Source: Obelidium mucronatum
Lineage: Eukaryota > Chytridiomycota > Chytridiomycetes > Chytridiales > Chytriomycetaceae
Assembly (NCBI GenBank): GCA_025765595.1
Contig: JAIVFH010000427.1
Coordinates: 1-20,602 of the forward strand
Reading direction: 5' to 3'
DNA: 20,602 nt
This document shows positions 1 through 8,797 of the stretch, piece after piece. Made by a program: the position numbers and the translations under genes. The notes below the pieces were generated by a model that saw nothing but the letters and a program-made list of their open reading frames with translations, did no database searches and was not told the origin of the DNA. How positions within the stretch are numbered: the stretch's first letter is position 1; each line of letters opens with the position of its first letter.

Positions 1-67
1 TGCCGGCGTACGAGGGCAGCGCACAGTGTGTTGAAATAGACCCAATAAAACCTTGTTGATCAGAAGA

Positions 68-3000
68 ATGGCGACTGCATCGTGGGACGCTGTCACGAAG
101 CTCAGCGCGGAGCAGAGCGCCAGCGTGGACTTGCTCGCGGGGTACATGCAGCAGCGCAGTGCGAAAGCGGAGAACAGCGCATTGAGTGTGTCGAGTGTCG
201 AGCGACCGCCGTCGAGCGCACCAAACAACAGCAGCAAAACAAAACACCACCGCCTGCAAAAGCGACTCGCTCGCGTCGAACCAAGCGACTTCCTCGCGTG
301 GCTCGCGGCAGAGTCGAGCGCGACGGACGAGGCGGCAGCACGCGCAGCGCTATTGACGCACGTGGCGGCGCTCGAGGCAGCGCGCGGCACGGACTGCGAG
401 GCGCTGCTGGCGGCGACGCGCGCGGCGGCGGCGCTGGTGGCGGCCGAGCAGACGCACTTTGCGTTCGTGCGGGCAAGACGGCGCAGCTGCAGACCGAGTG
501 CGAGGCGCTGCTGGCCGAGCAGCAGGCGCTCGAGGCGCTGGCCCAGGACCTGCAGGACCGTCTGCTGAAGTTCAACGTGCTCGAGCCGGCGGTGCGGGCT
601 GTTCAACGGGACCGGCGTCGACGGCGTGGTGCTGGACACCGAGTTTGTGCCCATGCTGGCGCGGCTGGACGACTCGCTGGCCTTTGTCGAAGCGCATGTG
701 GGCATTCTTTGTTACTCGATTGATTCGTACGCGTCGTGTCGCGATCAGCCGCTGATTGTTTGTTTGATATTCCACAGAGTCAATACAAGGACGCCGACTT
801 GTATCGCATGAAGTTTCCGCCAATGCATCACACGCGGCCTCTCTCTGATTAAAATGTATTTTGTCAATGCCATGCGTTCTCTCGGTGACGAAATCACGCG
901 TCAACTCCATGATATGCAACAGAATGCGACAACAACACAGGCAACCTCATCCACTTCCCAAAGTCTACAAACGGCCCTGTTTTATGCGAAATTCAAAACT
1001 ACTGCTGATGGAGGAGGGCTGAGGGCTCTGATTGCTGAAATTGAAGCACGTATTCCAAGCCATCCAGAATATCACGGACTTCTCGGTGAATGCTTAAATG
1101 CGTATTTTACTGTGCGCGAAAGTCTAGTGAAGAGTGGCGTTGAAAAAGTTGTGGATGGGCTATTGCAAGAGAGTACTGATGTCTTGCAAGTCGCCAAAAA
1201 CGGAGCTGCCTATATTATGAGCCTTTCTGCTGATGAATGCGCTTTATTTAATCATTATTTTGTTCGTGGAGATGCGGAATTGATGTGAGTTTATCGTTTG
1301 TCTTTTTCCTCTGTATGGAATCTTACAATCCCCCCCAAAAAAACAAACAGCCAATATTTGGACAGACTATCAGTCTCGTTGTACGACCATTTACGTCCCC
1401 GAATTGTCCGTGAACAACGGATCGACATTCTTGCAGACTTGTGTCGCTCACTCTACCTCCATTTGGAATCCGTTGAATCCCTCACTAGTACAACAGCAGT
1501 CGGATCTGTTCCAGATTCAAAGCTTGCGGAAGGCAGTGGAGCTCCAGTAAAATATGTTGTTGGAAAGATTCTCGAAGATGCTCAAGAGCGATTGGCTTTC
1601 CGAGCGGCCGAATACAGTTGAGTATTCAATTCACGTCTCTTGTTTCTTATTTTGAATTTCTATTTTACTTATTCTTCTTCAGTTCGAAATGAAATTGAGA
1701 CTTTCAGTCCAAAAGATCGTGAATTGGACGTTTTTGCTCGAAGCAAACAATGTATGAAATTACATCCGCGTGTTACCCTTCTGATTGATTGTTTCCCTCC
1801 ATGTTAGTACCTATTCCCAATGCCATGATGGTGCAAGCCAATATGGTACCAGATCTTGTTCCTGAAATCCCAGTCGAAGAACAAGATTCGTCCAATGCTA
1901 GTACTTCTCCAGTAGCAGGGCAGACGTCCATATCATCACCACCACCTCAAGACCCGTCTCCAACTTCATCTGATATAAGGAGCCCAGTTCTCCCACCACG
2001 AACTGCAAGTACTGCCTCGATTATGAGTGAAAGTCAAGAAGAGCAAGTGGCAAAAACAATCAGTGCTGGGAAATTAGTGTATGGATCTGGCGAGTGGTAT
2101 CCAACATTGCACAAATCCCTTTATATTTTGGGCAAGTTATATCGTGCTGTTCCAGTTAAGATTCTGGTTGTTTTTTTTCAGCATGCGAGTGTAGTTTTAA
2201 CATTTTGGGTGACTGCCTTGTCTTTGTAGAAACCAATTTTTGAAGATTTGGCACAAGAGGCGATTGATTTGTGTCGCAAGAGTATGATATCTGCTTCAGA
2301 GATAATTGCGACCAAGAATGTAACGATTTTTTTTTTCTTGGTCTCTTGCGAAATCGTATAATTGATTATTTCCCTGTTGCAGACTCGTTTGGATGGACAG
2401 TTCTTTTTGATAAAGAACTTGCTCATGCTACGTGAACAGATTGCGCCGTTTGATTCCACGTTTGTGAGAAAAGAAGATGTAATCGACTTCTCAAAAATCA
2501 CAGGTATGCAAAATTATATGGCCGCACCTGTCCTTTCCTGCTTTTTAACCAAGACAAACACACACACACACACAAACTACAACAGATGCGCTTACCACAG
2601 TCTTCAAAAGCAAGTGGGGAATCAGCACACTCCCGACATTAGGCCTCACATTCCTGACAACCCAACTCCCATCCCTCATGATCCCCACACTAATCCAACA
2701 AGTCTCCAAAGACTCGAAACTCAGTGTAAACTTGAGCCTCAAACAAACCTGCGAGGAAATGATTCTCGACACTGTCAAGGCATGTGTAGAACCTGTATCG
2801 AGTTTCATGATCAAAGTGACTGCGTTTCGTTTGAAAGCCGTCAAGACGGATGCACGAGATAAGCTGGGTATGCAGGCATTCGCGTCTCCACAAAAGTGTG
2901 TGGAGTGTAGCAATTTGTTTGCTGCCAGTGTGCAGACAAAGATTGGGGCTGTTGTTGCCAAGATGGGAGATTATTTGGGGGATAAGAGGACTGAGGCGGT

Positions 3001-3163
3001 TCTGCTCTTGCATATAAAGGGGAATATTGTTGAGAGTTATACGAGTTTCCATGCGGTGGTGGTTGCGGAGCATAGTAATCTTGTGTTGGAGGGGTTGTTG
3101 AGTGTGGAGGATGTTTCGGCGTTGGTGGATGTCTGTTGTGCGCAGAATATGCGGTTGGTTTGA
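68..3163 (+). CDS. COG3: Conserved oligomeric Golgi complex subunit 3 (COG3/Sec34), 8 exons
   Basis: COG3 is a lobe-A subunit of the COG tether, which holds retrograde vesicles at the Golgi. Family-like blocks appear in order: coiled N-terminal region, FVPMLARLDDSLAFVEAH, SLIKMYFVNAMRSL, ALFYAKFKT, DGQFFLIKNLLMLREQIAPF. Predicted exons are 68-697, 778-1284, 1351-1616, 1683-1751, 1808-2154, 2230-2319, 2383-2503 and 2586-3163. All introns are GT-AG, 56-82 bp, and phases match at every junction. Three one-base lesions break the frame: a missing base near 474, an extra base near 598 and an extra C near 815. Allowing for them the spliced length is 869 codons including the stop, close to the usual family size of about 800. 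The ATG at 68 is the first in frame with the coiled region. A possible poly(A) signal follows the stop. Exon 1 is far more GC-rich than the later exons. Identity is confident; exact exon ends are inferred. Confidence 0.9.
2558..2574. repeat. (CA)n microsatellite in COG3 intron 7
   Basis: About eight CA units lie inside the predicted intron 2504-2585. A second, similar run is at 6989-7007. Confidence 0.9.
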
Positions 3164-3164
3164 A

Positions 3165-3170
3165 AATAAA
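3165..3170 (+). promoter_or_regulatory. Possible poly(A) signal of COG3
   Basis: AATAAA starts two bases after the COG3 stop codon. The position is very close to the stop, so the signal is plausible rather than proven. Confidence 0.45.
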
Positions 3171-3227
3171 TATATAGGTTTTCACTGCATGATAACACGT
3201 GCTTGTGTTTTGCTTTTTCAGCTTGTT

Positions 3228-3338
3228 TGTCCCATCCAAAGATGAATAAGAGCGGTTATAAATATTTATCTTACACACCTAAAATTGTCCCATCCAAAGA
3301 TGAATAAGAGTGGTTATAAATATTTTTCACACCTAAAG
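3228..3338 (+). repeat. 58-bp tandem duplication with a TATA-like core
   Basis: Two adjacent copies begin TGTCCCATCCAAAGATGAAT, at 3228 and 3286. The second copy lacks about six bases near its end. Each contains GGTTATAAATATTT (3254-3267 and 3312-3325), which resembles a TATA box. It lies just downstream of COG3. A duplicated promoter for a plus-strand transcript is possible, but no convincing gene follows. Confidence 0.7.
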
Positions 3339-3831
3339 CGGGGACTCACGATTGTCGTAGGAGACATCAACGAGCATTGCAACATCTATATGCAAAACTG
3401 CCGACTCCGCCCACCCCTGCCAATCATTCCCCAGCGATTGGAACCATTGCTCCTGATCCATCAATTGCATTGGTGGCTTCCATTTCTACAAGTCTGATAG
3501 CCACATCAACCCAGTGTATCTTCCTCCATAAATCAAAACAAAATAAAGATAAATTTTCTGTAAATATGTTTATTAGTTTTAATAACGATTCAATTTAATT
3601 AGACAACCGGCGGAGCTTTGAGAATCGGTGTCGGAGTTCCGGCGAAGTCTTTCGGATATGGAACGGCGCACCAGCGTCATTCTAGAACTGAGAAATCTGA
3701 GTCCTAATAATAACAGTTGATCGGAGGTAAGCAATTCAGGTTAAAAACCGTGGGATAAGAGCACTGGGCATTTTATACGTTTGAATTATTAGGGTCTCTC
3801 CGTGCCAGATTCATACTTTGTATTGTTACAG
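3339..3831. other. Intergenic stretch, no supported gene
   Basis: A 73-codon open frame on the plus strand (3377-3598) is Pro/Ala/Ser-rich in its first half and becomes AT-rich after 3530. I do not recognise it. On the minus strand a short open stretch from about 3671 to 3603 ends in residues PTPILKAPPVV, but has a stop directly upstream and no clear splice acceptor. Neither is supported as a gene. The part near 3530-3600 is AT-rich. Confidence 0.4.
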
Positions 3832-5371
3832 CTAGCTTGAGCTTCCCGAAAGATCCGATTCATCCTTCACGACCAGGTCATCTTGTTCAAATACAACATC
3901 AGCAATCGCTGCGATACGCTTCAAGCTCCCCACGTACTCGGTTGTAAATTTTGAATGAGGAATAATGACGAAAGGTTTCTGAGTGCTGGTCTGTGGTAAT
4001 TTAGCATCGTGTATTCTTCTCGTAGTATCAGCATTCAGAGCTTTCAATATGTCCCATTCTGACTGCGAAAACAGAGAAGGAAGAGGTGTAGTAGTGAGTT
4101 GTTGTCCACCATTCTTCCTATAGTCCCACCAGGCTAATTTTGTTGGTACACTCGGTTGGCCAAGTTGTCCGGCTTTTGCTGCAAGCAAGTCACCCATTGT
4201 AGGTTTCTTGTAAGCTTTGTCAAAATCGTATATGACAAAGATTTCGTTTGCGATAGCATCCAAATACTTTCTACAAGAAGCTTCAGAGCTCATTCCCTTG
4301 TAAGTGAGTTGTTTTTTGGAACTGCCAATAGAGGTCGGCAGATATTCCCGGTGTTTCAAGGTTTTGGTTTTGACTGTGTTTTGAAAACAGGCAGTCAGGT
4401 GTTTTGGGCTGTTTTTGCAGTTAGTGGTTTTGAAAACCAAGTTCAAAATAAAAGATGCTGCCGAAAACTGGAAAGAAGCTGACAGAACGAGCTGTGCAGG
4501 TGCTCGAAGCTTTCTAGGTGTTCTGACATGTTTGTCAAGGTCAACGCGGATGTGAGCCAGGTTGTGATCACTCGCTTGTGTCAACCGAAATCTTCATCTG
4601 AAGTGGTCAGAGTCCACATCTCTGCCGAAGATCAAGGCTCTCCATTTGTGAGATTTTCGAATGCTTTGCCACGTACTGCGGAACCATCAGGACTATAACC
4701 AAGTTATGGAAATGGGTTGACAGCGGGACTGAAGAACTGCGGAAGATTTGGCCACCGGGTGCTGACTGTTGCAGAATCATCATACTCCATAAGGAATGTA
4801 TGCATGAGGGCAAGTAGCTCTGGTGGGTGGGCCATGATTGTTGTGTGAAGACTGTTTTTATCTTTATTTTTAGCGAAAACACATCCGAAAACGTGCCTCC
4901 AACCACGTTTTCCTTTCCTCACACAAAAAGGACCGAGTTTTCAGAAGTTTTGAGGTTTGGATGGTTTTCAGTTTGTTTTCGATGTTTTGGCTGTTTTCAA
5001 ATTGTATATCTGCCGAGAAATCCCAAAACCACCGAAAACAGGTGTTTTCAATCAAAACACTCCAAAACTTTGAAAACCAGCAATATCTGCCGACCTCTAA
5101 TGGGAGCTGGTATAGGTAATTCCTCCACAGTCACCACCATTGGCTTCCAAGGGATTTTTTTCAAATCAGTAACAGGAGTTTCTGGGTCAATTTCAGTGGT
5201 TCCACTGGGTAGAAAGAGTGTGAGTTGAGCAGCGTCATAGGAGTTGAGCAAGTGAGGATACTTGTTCTTGATAGCACCTCTGAAGTCTGAAACGTTAGAG
5301 CAACCATCAGTAGAGACTTGTTCCTTGTAGTTCTTGTTTCCCAGTACGAGTTTAACGAAATGAAGCGTCAT
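3832..5371 (-). pseudogene. Crinkler-like (CRN) header protein interrupted by a transposon
   Basis: The gene starts at the ATG at 5371 and ends at the TAG at 3834-3832. The first 85 or so residues resemble the ubiquitin-like header of Crinkler/CRN proteins: a beta-rich start (LHFVKLVLGN), a VSDFRGAIKNKYP helix, and LTLFLPSGT where oomycete CRNs have their LxLFLAK motif. CRN proteins are modular, secreted or host-directed effectors in oomycetes, chytrids and some other fungi. The C-terminal part, about 165 residues (4328-3832), matches no domain I know. The frame is cut at 5098 by a 767-bp element and resumes at 4328. With the element and one TA removed, the two pieces are in one frame of 257 codons including the stop. 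No other lesion is seen, so the insertion looks young. The CRN assignment rests on fold-level resemblance. Confidence 0.65.
4331..5097. mobile_element. 767-bp non-autonomous TIR element inserted at TA
   Basis: The ends are inverted copies starting GAGGTCGGCAGATAT, 15 bases perfect, then an imperfect GTTTTG/GTTTTC-rich match for roughly 50 more. TA at 4329-4330 and 5098-5099 is the target duplication. A further core copy, TATATCTGCCGAG, lies at 5005-5017 inside the right end. The interior (4450-4850) has only short broken frames and no recognisable transposase. TA duplication points to Tc1/mariner-like mobilisation in trans, which is an inference. Confidence 0.85.
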
Positions 5372-5454
5372 TTTTGAAGAAAAAAGGGAAGAAGAGTTTC
5401 TACCCAAAAAGAAGGAAATGGAAAGATTATACGTTCCTAAATCTTCCGAAATTT

Positions 5455-5464
5455 CTTCCGGAAG
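5455..5464. promoter_or_regulatory. Palindrome CTTCCGGAAG upstream of the CRN-like gene
   Basis: A perfect 10-bp palindrome lies about 84 bp upstream of the minus-strand start codon, next to a half-copy CTTCCGAA. A TATA-like GTATAATC (minus strand, near 5433) lies between it and the ATG. It could be a promoter element, but there is no direct evidence. Confidence 0.3.
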
Positions 5465-6660
5465 TTGCGAGGATCAAACAGTTGCATGAACGAGAGATGG
5501 GCAATTGTGTTGCGATGGTATGACGTCACTGGAGCCGCGAGAGTTACCGGGGGTGCGCCTTCTGCCGCCGCCGCAGCCCCAGCCGCTGGGGAAGCTTTTG
5601 ATTTAAACTACCAGTGGCCTTGGCCACCTTGCAGCAACCGTCCAAAGAGATTATTTCTCTTTAAGTAAATTTATTTTATTCCACTGTATTCCATGGTCAG
5701 TCATCTCGGAACTTGACAGATTATTAAAGAAATTGAGACTGAACTCCGATCTACTGCAGTTTTATCATAGCAACTTTGTTGTGTTGGTGATTGTGTTGGT
5801 GACAAGATCTCCAAATTCTGCACCATTGGACGATTGTGCTCTTTTTTGAGCTTATCTGGCTAGTTGGTGTTTGGAGAGTTTAAGTACACCTTTTTGAACG
5901 TTTTGTTTGATGGGGCAACGTGACACATCGGTTACCCAGACCACTTGAAGTCGCGTCGTCTCGCGTCGTCTCTGTCTCTGCATCGCACTCACCTGTTGGT
6001 TCGAATCTATTAAGGTTGACAAGCTTGTCAATCGTGGTAGCTGACCCATTTGTGTGTAAGTCAAACAGCCACCGGCTGCCATCCCTTTCGACAATCCCTG
6101 TTCTTTTCTTCAGTTCTTTGTTGTAATCTCACACACCACCCCAAGTCTGAGAGATATGGCCAGGTACAAGCCAGCAAGACGAGACACGGAGCATTCGCGT
6201 GAAGCGCGTCAGAGTTTTTTGAGTCTTTGACATGCTACAGTTGTTTGAAGTGGGTGGACTTCATTTGGATGGGCCATCAGCCAGTTTTGCAACACTTTCG
6301 CAGTATCCAAGGCAGTTTTTCTGGGAGGCCCATCAACCAGCAATCCGAATTACAGGGACAGAGTTTCCACACAAGCTGGCCATGGCAGCAAAGATCATAC
6401 AGGCAGAGTGTGTGGTGTATTTCAAGATATGTATCTCCCCAGTATTGCTGATTAGGTCTCCAGGAACAACAGTGTTTGTGATTTTTCACACTCTTATTTT
6501 TCTCCTTGTTCGAAAATGCTTGGTTATTTGTGGTGGAATTTGGTATATCCTATTTTCTCCATGCTTGGCTCCTTTTCTTTTTTTTATCCCAAAACTACCT
6601 GTTGTTAAAACTCCCATCCTTCTCCTCTGTCGATTGTGACGCTATCAAATTGCTCTCATT

Positions 6661-6738
6661 AGGTTATTACCGCCGCTCCTCCCAACCCTTGCCTTGCTTT
6701 GTCGCGCGTGGAATGAATTATTGACGCGCTGTTTGAAG
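6661..6738 (+). repeat. 78-bp direct repeat, copy 1
   Basis: Starts AGGTTATTACCGCCGCTCCT and ends GCGCTGTTTGAAG. It matches copy 2 at 75 of 78 positions by eye. The copies start 153 bp apart. They are too short for typical LTRs and the 75-bp spacer has no coding signal, so they may be the remains of a longer tandem array. Confidence 0.85.
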
Positions 6739-6813
6739 GTACTTTGAATGGATGGTGGCTTGTGCTTGGCTTGACTTGGGTTCTGACACTTGTTTATCCT
6801 TGTTTGAACCTAA

Positions 6814-6891
6814 AGGTTATTACCGCCGCTCCTCCCAACCCTTGCCTTGCTTCGTCGCGCGTGGAACAAATTATTGACGCGCTGTTTGAAG
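6814..6891 (+). repeat. 78-bp direct repeat, copy 2
   Basis: Differs from copy 1 at three positions, all transitions. One is CG here against TG in copy 1. Confidence 0.85.
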
Positions 6892-7186
6892 TTTAATTAG
6901 GGTTATCGATTGCTCATAATTCAACACCGGCTGCTTGTCGTTACACACGCCGTCGGAATACTGTCGTAGTCGAACCAGTTATTCTTCTACACACACACAC
7001 ACACACATCTATCTATTACCTATCCTGTGCAATGGTAGCGACGAAGACTCTTAATCTAATTCGAATCGGAGCCTTCGTATTGTGCTTTTTGCTCAAAATC
7101 GAAAAAAAGGGGCATTCATTTTGCGCCAACATTTTGCGCCATCGATTTGCGCCAACAGCTGCCACTGACCAACCACTTGTCCGATC

Positions 7187-8002
7187 ATGCTTGAAGAACC
7201 TGATCTGGGTTTGTGACATATTTGCCTACCGATTGCTGCTTCAAACAACGTAGATTGAAGTGTTGTAATATTTGATCCATTAGGCAACCTGCATGTCCTC
7301 ACCAATGCAGTTCTTGATGAAAATGGGGATATTCGAGAAGATTTTGATCTTCCGGACTTGCCAGAACGCATTGGCCTGTTTCGTTTCAAAGTCCAATTGA
7401 ACGAGAAGCTGTTTGCCTCATCAACAAAACCAATTCGAACTGTTGAATTTGACATTGATGTCACCACGCTATCAGCCTTTCTGTTAATCCTTTTGAACAA
7501 AGTCAAAGAGAAATCCCTGATTCATCGTGGCATGGTCCCAGATGGAGATGGTTTTAAGTGGGCCGACAAGAGTCTTGATGAATTTAGGCCACAAGACTTA
7601 CGTACATTTGTCTTCTTCAAAAAGAGCGTTGATAAAAAGGGATTTATTTCCTGCTCGGAGATAACAGTAGCTACTATGCAGTCTTGGGCGGGAAAAACAA
7701 TTGCTGGAGTGGTATTTCGGTATTCTGCAGTTATTCAGAACAAGGACCACTACAACAGACTCCAATCTATAATCAAGCACGCAGAAGTTGATCGAAGTGG
7801 AGCTGCAACTGAGTTGATTCATACGGAGTTGGTTTTAAAACTGAAAGAAACGCACTCAGCAAACTACTCCACTCTTGAGGCCAATTGGGGTATTTGGGCC
7901 AACTGGATATTGAAGCAACCCAGGCATACCCATGATCAACTTCTCAATCAGCCTCCCCCTTTGGTTACACTCCTGCCAAAGAGTACTCTTCAAACTCCAT
8001 GA
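7187..8002 (+). CDS. Intact two-exon gene of unknown function inside the TIR element
   Basis: The model is ATG at 7187, exon 1 7187-7208, intron 7209-7283 (GTTTGT...TTAG), exon 2 7284-8002. Spliced length is 741 bases, exactly 246 residues plus a stop, with no internal stop. I do not recognise the family. Visible features: an acidic start after the junction (LDENGDIREDFDLPDLPERI), a FRFKVQLNEKLF strand-rich part, a central ITVATMQSWAGKTIAGVVFR segment, and a C-terminal Trp-rich motif, LEANWGIWANWILKQP. No signal peptide or membrane segment is evident. It converges on the broken transposase and lies wholly between the TIRs, so it is either cargo or a second transposon protein. The protein is intact while the transposase is broken. 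Exon 1 is short and its splice site is a prediction. Confidence 0.65.
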
Positions 8003-8487
8003 AAGCTTTAGAAACTACAACATCCAATGATCTGCCGCTGTTCTCCTTGTAAGTTCTCTGAAGGTGCTGCTTCACCAATCCAAAAACGACTTCAATTGGA
8101 TTGAAGAATGGACAGTAGGCAGGCAAAAAAAAAGACCTTTATCCCAAGGGACCGTAGATAATACACAATATTAGCATCACAATGAACACCCAGGGAATTG
8201 AGACTGAAATAAAACCTTTGCTTCAACGTAGGTTGGCGTTTGAAGAGATCTAGGATCCATTTTCGTCTCCTAGGTGTCAACTTCTGGTATGCTCGAGCCT
8301 GTTCCTTAAGAGATAAGCCTTCTCCTGACTCATATTGATTGATCCACAGAGCAATGGTGGATGGGACTTTTCCAAAGAGGGCAGCTACAGCTGACTTCTT
8401 GAGACCAAAGTTGTAGAATGCATACAACGCATGCTTTCTGACAGCAGGCGTTGCATGCGCGTGATGCACAAAGTCTCTTAATCCCAT
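7965..8487 (-). pseudogene. Tc1/mariner/IS630-like transposase, internally deleted and frameshifted
   Basis: The N-terminus (from ATG 8487) shows two helix-turn-helix-like parts: KKSAVAALFGKVPSTIALWI, then KLTPRRRKWILDLFKRQPTL. Shortly after QPTL the sequence jumps to a C-terminal DDE piece, HCDANIVYYLRSLGIKVFF, so the segment with the first two catalytic Asp residues is gone. One extra T in the T-run at about 8125-8133 (minus strand) shifts the frame. In the corrected frame the conserved LPAYCPFFNPIE appears, with the last acidic residue, then a tail ending at TAA 7967-7965. Intact relatives are about 300-350 residues; this copy keeps about half. It cannot be active. It begins about 125 bp inside the right TIR, a normal position for this class. 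Confidence 0.88.
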
Positions 8488-8797
8488 TGCTGAGTGTTTG
8501 CGGAGGTGGAGAGCCGTGGGCCCTTGGAATTAGCCATGGCGCAAATCGAGGCACAAATATTTTTGGGGGAGGAGAAAGGGCCATTTTTTTTGATTTTGAG
8601 CAAAAAGCACAATATCTTGTTTTGGTTGTACTTGTAACAGTGGCAAGCGTACCAATCTACTACTACTACAGTCAGTTAAATTATGGGCGTATCTGTGAAG
8701 TATTTTAAAACTCAGGAGTTCAAGGGACCCCATGTCAGTATCTTTTTGGTATTGTCAGAAAGAGATCGGTCGGAAGGGCCATGATACAGAAGCTTGA

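Larger units (their letters stand above)
5372..7079. other. Long gene-free region
   Basis: No recognisable gene on either strand. Noted contents: TGACGTCA, a perfect CRE/ATF-like palindrome, at 5521-5528; a short Ala/Pro/Gly-rich open frame ending at 5668; a 10-bp unit TCGCGTCGTC twice in tandem at 5951-5970; a 135-codon open frame at 6232-6639 whose first 65 codons look protein-like but match nothing known and whose end is hydrophobic; the 78-bp direct repeats; and a CA microsatellite at 6989-7007. It may hold decayed transposon sequence. Confidence 0.45.
7080..8612. mobile_element. 1.5-kb TA-flanked TIR transposon carrying a cargo gene
   Basis: The two ends share a 21-base perfect inverted repeat beginning TTGTGCTTTTTGCTC (7080-7100 and 8592-8612). 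After a diverged A/C-rich stretch there is a second shared block, TCGATTTGCGCCA. The left end carries the motif TTTGCGCCA three times. TA occurs immediately outside both ends (7078-7079 and 8613-8614). Inside are an intact plus-strand gene (7187-8002) and a deleted minus-strand Tc1/mariner/IS630-type transposase (8487-7965). Their 3' ends overlap by 38 bp. The transposase type, the TIRs and the TA duplication agree with one another. Confidence 0.85.

Noticed and set aside
102..575. Long minus-strand ORF opposite COG3 exon 1
   Set aside because: It is a shadow frame caused by very high GC; the plus strand has clear COG3 homology.
2545..3278. Overlapping minus-strand ORFs at the 3' end of COG3
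   Set aside because: They oppose conserved COG3 exon 8 and have no recognisable motifs.
4331..5097. The inserted element read as an intron of the CRN-like gene
   Set aside because: No GT-AG pair near its ends joins the two halves in frame, whereas TA duplication and inverted ends explain it exactly.
5998..6007. GGTTCGAATC resembles the T-arm of a tRNA
   Set aside because: The flanking bases do not form a 5-bp T-stem, and no D-arm, anticodon arm or acceptor pairing is visible upstream.
6227..6724. Plus-strand open frames that look membrane-like at the end
   Set aside because: The hydrophobic part comes from T-rich low-complexity sequence; the frames overlap in different phases and have no known motif.
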